Assembly: GCA_030593425.1 (NCBI GenBank)
Contig: JAUVHF010000048.1
Location: 1 to 9,698 of the forward strand
Origin: Anaerolineales bacterium
GTDB taxonomy: Bacteria; Chloroflexota; Anaerolineae; UBA7937
Direction of reading: 5' to 3'
Length of the DNA stretch: 9,698 nt
Under the pieces are notes generated by a model, which saw only the letters and a list, made by a program, of their open reading frames with translations, had not been told where the DNA came from and made no database searches. The position numbers were made by a program, and so were the translations under genes. Every line of letters begins with the position of its first letter. The stretch's first letter is position 1. Positions 1-5,995 of this stretch are shown piece by piece.

Positions 1-2910
1 TTCCTGCACCAGGTGATGGTGGGGCTCACCCTGGGTCCCACGCTCTCCACTGAAGGGCTCTACCGTTGGCTCATCCTCGCCCTCTTCATTCTGCTCTTCC
101 TATTAGGAGCCCTTCATAGAAGGCCCCATCGTTGTCCCATCTTGACCTACTTTCTAGTGCCCACCTTTCTCGCCTATCTGGTCGATCTATACTCTCCTCA
201 CTTCGCACCCCGCTACCTCCTCCTGGTAGCCCCGGCCTACTATCTCATATTGGCCCAGGCTTTGGAGGTTCCGGCGGGCAGGTTCAGGATCCCCTCCCTC
301 CTAGGAATATCCCTCGTTCTCATCCTCTTCGCATATGGTCTCTTTAACAACTATTCCAACCCCGCCTACGCCCGGGATGATTACCGTTCCCTCTATGCCT
401 ATGTCATGGAGAACTCCCACCCTGGCGAGGCGATCATCCTTGACGCTCCATGGCAGGGAGGCACCTTCCACTACTACTATCGTGGCCAACTGACCAGATA
501 TGGCCTCCCCAGGGAATACCCGCCTGGCGAAAAGACCATGGGCGACCTCCAAGCCCTGGCTAAGGAACATACCGGGGTCTGGTTGGTCCTCTACGGGAAC
601 GCCAGCGTCGACCCCGAAGGCTTGATAGAGGGATGGCTGGAAGGGAACGGCTATCTGACTTCCGACGACTGGTTCGCCGGGGTAAGGCTCTCCCATTACC
701 TCCTCCCTCTGCCCTCAGATCTCACAGAGGATATCCCAAACCCACAAGCCATCACCTTTGGGGGTTCTTTAGCCCTTCTAGGCTACCAGTTGGAGCCCGA
801 AGAGATGACTTCTGGTCAATCACTTCACCTAACCCTCTACTGGAAAGCGATGGAGAAGATGGCCAAAGATTACCACCTTTCTTTTTATCTCTTGGATGAG
901 AGAGGGGAGAGTTGGGCCCAACGCGATTTTGCCCCCCTGGAAGGAGCCCATCCCACCTCCGGCTGGGCTGAGGGGGAGGTAGTTCGAGACCTATACCGCC
1001 TCCCGATTCCGCCAGGGGTGCCTCCGCGGATATACGACCTGATCTTGACCGTCTACTCAGGAGAGGATCTCCTGCCCCTCCACTCAGGCGGCTCTCCCAC
1101 GCCTGAAAACAGCGTCCGCCTGGCCACAGTAGAGATCGCCGCCCTCTTCGAGCCTCCCTCGCCTCCAGCCCCGCCCATTGAGAAGGCCCTCCGAGCCGAC
1201 TTCGTTCATTGTGTCGCACTCCTAGGCTACGGCATAGAAGGAGAGCGACTTCGAGGCGGGGAAGAGGTCCACCTCTACCTCCTCTGGCAGGCAAAAGAGG
1301 GATGCCAGGAGGCCACGCTCTTAATTCAACTTATAGATTCTCAGGACAAAGTCTGGAAGGAGGACCGGGTCCCAGGGCTCACCACCCACTATCCCCTGCC
1401 CTCCTGGAGGGAGGGAGAGATAGTGCAAGGGCGCTACTCCTTGTTACTCCCCGCCAACATTCCGGCCGGAGAAGGCAGGATACGGATCAGGCTCCAGACC
1501 GCGGAGGGTGCTCTCTCCCACTTTGGTGGCTGGCTGCCTTGGGGGAGAGAATGGCTAGAAGTCGCTCGAGTGCAAGTGGAGGAGAGGGAACATATCTTCT
1601 CCACACCGACTGTCGAAATCCCCCTGAAGATAGGGGTGGGTTCGGTGGCCTTCCTCCTAGGATACGACCTGGAAGGGCTCCCCAGCCCTGACCAGCCGCT
1701 CACCCTGGTCCCCGGAGAAAGGCTGAAACTCACTCTCTATTGGCAGGCTGCCGAACTGACGGAGAGTTCCTACACGGTATTTGTCCATTTCATAGACGGC
1801 CGAAACCAGATCTGGGGACAGAGGGATGCTCTGCCCCAGGGTGGGGCACGGCCGACCACCAGTTGGATTGAGGGCGAAACAATCATCGACCACTACGAGG
1901 TCGTGGTCTCTGAGGATGCGCCTCCAGGCGAATATCGGATCGAGGTGGGGATGTATAACGCCGCCGATGGAAAGCGTCTTCCAGCCATCGGAGAGGGAGG
2001 GGAGAGCCTGGGAGACCGAATCCTCCTAGATACCCCCATCATAGTAGAGAGCCTCGTTCTCCAACCGCCATCTCCCACGCCTACTCTGGCACCCACCTCT
2101 ACAGCCACACCAACGGCTTCGCCGACGGCTACGGTGACCCCTACGCCCACTCTTGAAACTGAGGAAGATCGCTGGCTCAGTAGACCCATCAGTCCCCAAG
2201 GGGAACAACACGTGGACCGCTTCTACCCCTACGGCTCCACAGGAGGGGGAAAGTATCGCATCCATCACGGGGTGGAGTTCCAAAACGAAGAGGGTACGCC
2301 CGTCCTCGCCGCGGCCAGCGGGAGGGTGATCGTGGCTGGTCGGGACGATGAGGTGATCTACGGAGCCAAACCCAACTTCTACGGCCAACTGGTCGTTGTA
2401 GAACTGGAGAAAGGGCATAGGAGAGAGAGACTCTACAACCTCTATGCCCACCTTTCGCAAATCGACGTTGAAGTGGGCCAGACACTTGAGGAAGGAGATA
2501 TGGTGGGGCGGGTCGGTATGTCTGGCTCAGCCTTCGGCCCCCACCTACATTTCGAGGTACGAGGGGGAGAGAACACCTACGATAGAACTTTTAATCCAGA
2601 ACTCTGGCTTCGTCCCCTCCCCGGATATGGGATCATCGTCGGCCGCCTCATTGACGCTCAAGGCAAGCCGATCCCTGAAACCCTGATAACCGTTCACCAT
2701 GCTGAGTCCCCCGAGCAACGCTGGCAGGAGATATCTACCTATCCTCTAGAGGAGGTGAACCCCGACGAAGAATGGAGAGAGAATTTCGTCCTAGGGGACG
2801 CGCCGGAGGGCACCTACATCCTGAAAACGAGGGTGGAGGGAAAACTCTATCAGAGGGAAGTGGTAGTAGTAGCCGGGGAGATCGTTCTGGCCATCATGGA
2901 GACCGAATAG
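1..2910 (+). CDS. GT39-like membrane protein fused to three beta-sandwich repeats and an M23 peptidase (5' partial)
   Basis: The frame is open to the left edge, so the true start lies outside; residues are counted from the GTG at 13. Residues 17-112 form about four membrane helices. The pattern FxPRYLL near 64-70 followed by DDYRSLYAYV near 122-131 resembles the C-terminal end of GT39/PMT-type glycosyltransferases. Three related beta-sandwich repeats follow, beginning with (A/F)LLGYxLE-like motifs near residues 254, 402 and 547; each has an LYW(K/Q)A-like strand and a W-x-EGE turn. A Pro/Thr linker spans about 685-717. An M23 (LytM-type) peptidase domain spans about 735-868, with the ligand-like HHGVE (H751, E755), YAH (H813) and HLHFE (H844, H846). 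A carboxypeptidase-regulatory-like domain ends the protein (about 871-965). The M23 part should act outside the membrane on cell-wall peptide or another matrix. E755 stands where Asp is usual. The M23 call is firm; the glycosyltransferase call is inferred from the tail alone. Confidence 0.85.
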   Translation, partial: FLHQVMVGLTLGPTLSTEGLYRWLILALFILLFLLGALHRRPHRCPILTYFLVPTFLAYLVDLYSPHFAPRYLLLVAPAYYLILAQALEVPAGRFRIPSLLGISLVLILFAYGLFNNYSNPAYARDDYRSLYAYVMENSHPGEAIILDAPWQGGTFHYYYRGQLTRYGLPREYPPGEKTMGDLQALAKEHTGVWLVLYGNASVDPEGLIEGWLEGNGYLTSDDWFAGVRLSHYLLPLPSDLTEDIPNPQAITFGGSLALLGYQLEPEEMTSGQSLHLTLYWKAMEKMAKDYHLSFYLLDERGESWAQRDFAPLEGAHPTSGWAEGEVVRDLYRLPIPPGVPPRIYDLILTVYSGEDLLPLHSGGSPTPENSVRLATVEIAALFEPPSPPAPPIEKALRADFVHCVALLGYGIEGERLRGGEEVHLYLLWQAKEGCQEATLLIQLIDSQDKVWKEDRVPGLTTHYPLPSWREGEIVQGRYSLLLPANIPAGEGRIRIRLQTAEGALSHFGGWLPWGREWLEVARVQVEEREHIFSTPTVEIPLKIGVGSVAFLLGYDLEGLPSPDQPLTLVPGERLKLTLYWQAAELTESSYTVFVHFIDGRNQIWGQRDALPQGGARPTTSWIEGETIIDHYEVVVSEDAPPGEYRIEVGMYNAADGKRLPAIGEGGESLGDRILLDTPIIVESLVLQPPSPTPTLAPTSTATPTASPTATVTPTPTLETEEDRWLSRPISPQGEQHVDRFYPYGSTGGGKYRIHHGVEFQNEEGTPVLAAASGRVIVAGRDDEVIYGAKPNFYGQLVVVELEKGHRRERLYNLYAHLSQIDVEVGQTLEEGDMVGRVGMSGSAFGPHLHFEVRGGENTYDRTFNPELWLRPLPGYGIIVGRLIDAQGKPIPETLITVHHAESPEQRWQEISTYPLEEVNPDEEWRENFVLGDAPEGTYILKTRVEGKLYQREVVVVAGEIVLAIMETE

Positions 2911-2972
2911 AGAAAGACTCTGGGAACAGGCTTGCATCCCCTAGATATATTGCTGAAAGAAAGGAGTAGAGA

Positions 2973-3875
2973 ATGGCAGGTAAGAGACCTAATTTGGGGG
3001 ATCTGGACCTGAGTTTGGGCCAGAGAACCAGGCTTTATCGGCTGTTATATGAGTACGGCCCTGGCAACGGCACCATGCTCCTCCTCCCCATCGATCATGG
3101 CCTGGAGCACGGCCCACGAGATTTCCTTGCCAACCCACCCAGTCAAGATCCAGCATACCAACTTCGGTTGGCCAAGGAGGGAGGGTTCTCCGGCATCGTC
3201 TTCCACATCGGCCTAGCCCAGAAGTATATGAGAGGGTACGCAGGGGAGGTGCCGTTAGTCCTCAAACTGAACGGCAAGACCGATATCCCCTCTGAGGCTT
3301 ACGCCTTCTCCCCCCAGACCGCCTCGGTGGAGGATGCGGTCCGACTGGGAGCCGACGCCGTAGGGTACACCCTCTATGTGGGCTCGCCCTCCCAGGGTGA
3401 GGATCTCCTCCAGTTGGGCCGTATCCGGGAAGAGTGTGATCGCTACGGTCTCCCCCTCATCATCTGGTCGTATCCCCGAGGAGAGGCTATAGAGGCCAAA
3501 GGAGGTCGCGATAGCATCTACGCCGTGGATTACGCCGCCCGAGTGGCTAGCGAACTGGGAGCCGACTGCGTCAAGCTGAACTTCCCAGAGTACGACCCCA
3601 GCCGGAAGGACCAATACCCCAAAGAGTATAGAGAACTGGCCCTCAGCCCAGCGGAAGCGATAAAGAAGGTGGTCCGGTCAGCGGGAAAGAGTATGGTCTT
3701 GCTCTCCGGAGGTAGCAAGACCAGCGACGAGGACCTTTTCGAGAAAGCCGGCCTTGCGCTGGAGGCTGGAGTTACGGGCTTCCTCTTCGGTCGCAATTTA
3801 TGGCAAAGGCCATATGAAGAAGGTCTGCGTATAACAGCGGCACTCAAGAAACTGATGCTAGAGTATCCGACCTAG
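2973..3875 (+). CDS. fbaB: Class I fructose-bisphosphate aldolase, archaeal (DhnA/FbaB) type
   Basis: This 300-residue protein should cleave fructose-1,6-bisphosphate to dihydroxyacetone phosphate and glyceraldehyde-3-phosphate, or run the reverse step, in cytosolic glycolysis or gluconeogenesis. It is a full-length TIM barrel of the DeoC/FbaB/LacD class. Visible motifs are LPIDHGLEHG (D41), GYTLYVGS (Y132, Y135), WSYPRGE, and GADCVKLNFP, in which K201 is the likely Schiff-base lysine. SGGSKT and GFLFGRNLWQRP near the C-terminus form the phosphate-binding end of the barrel. Y135 matches the position of the catalytic tyrosine known in archaeal homologues (by motif, not by alignment). The ATG start has AAGGAG at 2961-2966, six bases upstream. 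The preceding gene ends 62 bp before, so co-transcription is possible; I found no convincing promoter in the gap. A related aldolase, such as 2-amino-3,7-dideoxy-heptulosonate synthase, is less likely. Confidence 0.9.
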   Translation: MAGKRPNLGDLDLSLGQRTRLYRLLYEYGPGNGTMLLLPIDHGLEHGPRDFLANPPSQDPAYQLRLAKEGGFSGIVFHIGLAQKYMRGYAGEVPLVLKLNGKTDIPSEAYAFSPQTASVEDAVRLGADAVGYTLYVGSPSQGEDLLQLGRIREECDRYGLPLIIWSYPRGEAIEAKGGRDSIYAVDYAARVASELGADCVKLNFPEYDPSRKDQYPKEYRELALSPAEAIKKVVRSAGKSMVLLSGGSKTSDEDLFEKAGLALEAGVTGFLFGRNLWQRPYEEGLRITAALKKLMLEYPT

Positions 3876-3921
3876 GCAAGAGCCGCTTCACTTAGCACCG
3901 TTCAATGAATGAGGAAAGTAA

Positions 3922-3949
3922 GAGCCCTTTCCAAGCATGCAGAGGGCTT
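3922..3949. terminator. Weak hairpin in the convergent gap, possible terminator
   Basis: GAGCCCT (3922-3928) pairs with AGGGCTT (3943-3949), with one G-T wobble, around a 14-base loop. It lies 46 bp after the aldolase stop and 37 bp beyond the 3' end of the tRNA on the other strand. The plus strand continues as CTGACTT and the minus strand as a short CTTACTTT, so neither side has a good T-run. It could end transcription of either gene, but the stem is short and the loop large. No better candidate is visible for either gene. Confidence 0.3.
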
Positions 3950-3986
3950 CTGACTTAAGGGTGTGGAATACAGCCATACACGGCAG

Positions 3987-4058
3987 TACCCCCGGCGCGA
4001 TTCGAACGCGCGCACACGGCTCCGGAGGCCGCTGCTCTATCCACTGAGCTACGGGGGC
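3987..4058 (-). tRNA. tRNA-Arg (anticodon CCG)
   Basis: Read on the minus strand, the 72 bases fold as a full cloverleaf. The acceptor stem is GCCCCCG/CGGGGGT, with a G-T pair at 1-72. The D-arm is GCTC/GAGC with an 8-base loop. The anticodon stem is GCGGC/GCCGT around the loop CTCCGGA, giving anticodon CCG, which reads CGG (Arg). The variable loop is four bases (GTGC). The T-arm is GCGCG-TTCGAAT-CGCGC and the discriminator base is A. CCA is not encoded; the next bases are CTG, so CCA must be added after transcription. The gene is intact and lies between two convergent protein genes. Confidence 0.96.
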
Positions 4059-4066
4059 GCAGATAT

Positions 4067-4096
4067 AGTTTACCACAACCCCTGTCTCTAGCGCAA
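4067..4096 (-). promoter_or_regulatory. Possible promoter of the tRNA-Arg gene
   Basis: On the minus strand, TTGCGC (4096-4091) and TAAACT (4072-4067) are separated by 18 bases and resemble -35 and -10 boxes. The -10-like box ends eight bases before the tRNA 5' end, so the transcript would have almost no leader. The site lies just beyond the operon terminator, which would make the tRNA an independent unit. Both boxes are imperfect, so this is only suggestive. Confidence 0.35.
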
Positions 4097-4102
4097 GAGC
4101 AG

Positions 4103-4135
4103 CAAAGAAAAGCCTAGCCTTCTCAGGCTAGGCTT
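4103..4135 (-). terminator. Rho-independent terminator of the minus-strand operon
   Basis: A perfect 11-bp stem, AAGCCTAGCCT (4110-4120) with AGGCTAGGCTT (4125-4135), closes a four-base TCTC loop. On the minus strand the stem is followed by TTCTTTGC, a T-rich tail; the plus strand continues as CGCCCC, so the terminator works for the minus strand. It starts 20 bp after the stop codon of the FN3 surface-protein gene and marks the end of the four-gene operon. Confidence 0.85.
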
Positions 4136-4155
4136 CGCCCCAAGAGCCTGAACAC

Positions 4156-5697
4156 CTAGTTAAGCCGCTCTATGCTATCCACGTGGGAAGGATCGTCCCC
4201 AAGGAGTGGGCACGATATGCGAATGTATCGGTAGGCGTAGCCGGACGGTGCTAGGCCTCGGATGTCGACGGCCATCCCGGTCTGATAGACTGGCGTGGTA
4301 CTGCTAGGCCAAAGATCGGTAATGGGGATCTGCTCATTGTCTACCTCACCGTCAGCATCCTTGCCGTAGGCAGCGATATTGGTGTTATCGGTGTTGATGG
4401 GATCGTCATCGCCCCAATAGAAGACGGTGTACCAAGCAGACCGATCGACCGATAACTCGACCTGGACCCAATCCATATAGACGATGCCCAGCAGATCCAA
4501 ATCTCGCTCGTAATAAACTAGGTCATAACCACCGTAACCATCTCCATCGATTATCCCGTTCCCTTCCCCCATATCTAGCACGATGGACTCTCCCGGGTAG
4601 ATGTCTTGCCAGACGTTATCGGGCGGATCCTCGACATTGGCACAGACACCCTCTAGGCAGGATGGGTAAGGATCAGTGATGGCTGTCGCAGTAGCACCCG
4701 CCTCATTACTAGGATCAGATTCGTTACCACCCAAGTCAAACGCTGTAACCAAGTAGTAATGAGTCACGCCGTTGTCCACATCTCCACTCAAGTAGCGGGT
4801 CGTCGCTGGGCCCACCGTAGCGATGAGCGCGAAGTCGCCCCCGGAAGTCGTAGAGCGATAGATCATATAACCGGCCAGATCGGGCTCGGTGTTAACATCC
4901 CATCCCAAGCTGACCTGTTCATCCCCTCCAGCGGCCCGCAGGTTTTGAGGCGGCGCTGGCGGGTAATCGGGCGTCGCGGTAGGGCTGGGAGTGTCGGTTG
5001 GCGTCTCGGTCGGTGTGGCCGTAGGGGTTGGAGTGTCGGTTGGCGTGGGTGTGCTGGTCGGTGTAGGCGTAGGGGTTGGAGTGTTGGTGGGGGTGGAAGT
5101 TGGCGTCTCAGTCGGTATGGCCGTAGGCGCTGGAGTGTCGGTGGGCCTGGGTGTGTTGGTCGCGGTGGGAGGGGGCGTTGGAGTGTCGGTTGGCGTGGGT
5201 GTATTGGTCGCGGTGGGAGTGGCCGTGGGGCTCGGTGTGAAGGTCACTGTGAAGGTGGGGGTGGGTAAGGGTGTCGATGTGGGAGTCGATGATTCAATCG
5301 GCATCCCAGAAGGGGTGGCTAGAGGCGAGGTGACCATCACTAATGGAGGGACGCTGGGCGAGCCGCTGACGGCCAAGGCCATGATCTGCGGTGTTGGTGT
5401 GGCGGTAACATAGCGATACTCCACCACGGGAACCCATCGTGCGACATAGAGGTCCCAGGCTCGCCGAATGAGAATCTCCTCCCGTCTGATCTCTTGCCGA
5501 ACCTCAACGTTGCGTATAGAAAGCAAGGCGATGCTTATCAACAAGGAGTTGAAAACGATCAAGAGGAGGAGAAACCGCCGCCGGTTATCCAAGAGGGTCT
5601 GATCAAAGGAAAAGCGACGCTTCCCTACTCCTCTAAGGAACCATTCCTTGATCATTTCCCCCATAGGCCTTTGGTGGATCTGCTTGCCCGGTCGCAA
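4156..5697 (-). CDS. Membrane-anchored surface protein: Pro/Thr stalk, FN3 domain, C-terminal beta-rich domain
   Basis: Counting from the TTG at 5697 (513 residues), a basic N-terminus (KRR, NRRR) precedes one membrane helix (41-61). It reads as an uncleaved anchor with the rest outside. Residues 62-97 are charged and may be helical. A Pro/Thr stalk runs from about 98 to 243, densest from 136. An FN3 domain follows (about 246-337), with PPAPPQNL, GYMIYRS and YYLVTAFD strands. A second domain (about 343-513) is rich in Asp, Gly and aromatics, with WYTVFYWGDDD and YRYIRISCP; it resembles the ligand- or carbohydrate-binding beta-sandwiches common in surface proteins, but I cannot name the family. 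Cysteines are C347, C351 and C496. The start is uncertain: TTG has GGAG only two bases upstream, and ATG codons at 5664 and 5655 are good alternatives that better match the length of the neighbouring 86-residue protein. It is the last gene of the operon, 37 bp after gene three. Confidence 0.85.
   Translation of the reverse strand: MRPGKQIHQRPMGEMIKEWFLRGVGKRRFSFDQTLLDNRRRFLLLLIVFNSLLISIALLSIRNVEVRQEIRREEILIRRAWDLYVARWVPVVEYRYVTATPTPQIMALAVSGSPSVPPLVMVTSPLATPSGMPIESSTPTSTPLPTPTFTVTFTPSPTATPTATNTPTPTDTPTPPPTATNTPRPTDTPAPTAIPTETPTSTPTNTPTPTPTPTSTPTPTDTPTPTATPTETPTDTPSPTATPDYPPAPPQNLRAAGGDEQVSLGWDVNTEPDLAGYMIYRSTTSGGDFALIATVGPATTRYLSGDVDNGVTHYYLVTAFDLGGNESDPSNEAGATATAITDPYPSCLEGVCANVEDPPDNVWQDIYPGESIVLDMGEGNGIIDGDGYGGYDLVYYERDLDLLGIVYMDWVQVELSVDRSAWYTVFYWGDDDPINTDNTNIAAYGKDADGEVDNEQIPITDLWPSSTTPVYQTGMAVDIRGLAPSGYAYRYIRISCPLLGDDPSHVDSIERLN
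4969..5289 (-). repeat. Low-complexity Pro/Thr stalk repeat
   Basis: About 320 bp encode a run of (T/S/D/N/A)-x-T-P units. On the plus strand it reads as degenerate GTnGGnGT. Within it, the 26 bases at 5027-5052 recur exactly at 5177-5202, 150 bp (50 codons) away. The 40 bases at 5131-5170 recur at 5179-5218 with three mismatches, 48 bp (16 codons) away. The offsets are multiples of three, so gain or loss of units keeps the frame. In the protein this is an extended, probably glycosylated spacer that would hold the FN3 domain away from the membrane. Confidence 0.9.
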
Positions 5698-5734
5698 CTC
5701 TCCATCGCTACCACCGTTTCACGTTCTCGACCGG

Positions 5735-5995
5735 TTATCTGTTAGAAGGAGGCGGTGTCACCACGATGGTCACCGGGTAGGTATAGGTGATCTCCTGCGT
5801 GATCAGCCGTTTCTCGATGAGCGTTCGGGTCTCCTGCAGAACCACGACCTCCGTTTTCAACTCATCTTGTTGCAGAGAGAGAAGGACCATGGAGATCAAA
5901 AGAAGATTAAGAACGATGGTGAACAAAATGAACCGCCATCGTTCTGGGGAGCCGGTAACGACTCCGCTCATCCCTTGCCGAAGAGTTCGCTTCAT
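5735..5995 (-). CDS. Small single-pass membrane protein, resembling the head of the next gene's product
   Basis: This 86-residue protein has a basic N-terminus (MKRTLRQGM, ERWRF), one membrane helix (about 21-41) and a charged, possibly coiled segment (about 42-70). It ends in a beta-like TYTYPVTIVV and TPPPSNR. It can be lined up by eye with the first ~103 residues of the surface protein that follows: RRRFLLLLIVFNSLLIS against RWRFILFTIVLNLLLIS, then YRYVTATPTP against YPVTIVVTPPP. It stops where the partner's Pro/Thr stalk begins. The ATG overlaps the stop of the upstream cyclase gene as ATGA, with GGGAG touching the ATG and GAGG ten bases upstream, so translation is probably coupled. An alternative ATG lies at codon 9, preceded by AAGGG. 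The layout also recalls FtsB/FtsL-like small bitopic proteins, but no family motif supports that. Function unknown. Confidence 0.75.
   Translation of the reverse strand: MKRTLRQGMSGVVTGSPERWRFILFTIVLNLLLISMVLLSLQQDELKTEVVVLQETRTLIEKRLITQEITYTYPVTIVVTPPPSNR

Noticed and set aside
752..1294. Minus-strand open frame of 180 codons opposite the membrane-peptidase gene
   Set aside because: The plus-strand frame has membrane helices and three recognisable repeats here; the antisense product is Arg/Gly/Ser-rich with no motif.
2026..2485. Two minus-strand open frames opposite the M23 domain
   Set aside because: The plus strand carries all the M23 motifs; the antisense frames show no recognisable domain or start signal.
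2923..2951. TATATT at 2946-2951 as a -10 box for the aldolase gene
   Set aside because: The matching position 17 bases upstream reads GGAACA, a poor -35, and there is no extended -10 TG; not strong enough to annotate.
3255..3847. Two minus-strand open frames opposite the aldolase gene
   Set aside because: The aldolase motifs cover the region and the antisense frames overlap each other with no recognisable content.
3888..4076. Minus-strand open frame of 62 codons containing APVAQWIEQRPPEP
   Set aside because: This peptide is the translation of the tRNA-Arg gene itself, a well-known false gene; the cloverleaf explains the sequence.
3876..4155. tRNA as the attachment site of an integrated element
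   Set aside because: No duplicated tRNA 3' end, integrase gene or change in gene style is visible on either side.
4969..5289. Spaced repeats that at first sight suggest a CRISPR array
   Set aside because: The units are degenerate, have no constant spacer length, keep codon phase, and encode a Pro/Thr linker.
4759..5413. Two plus-strand open frames rich in Val/Gly and in Arg/Gly/Trp
   Set aside because: They are antisense readings of the Pro/Thr stalk and FN3 regions, with low-complexity composition and no ribosome binding site; the minus-strand frame has clear domains.
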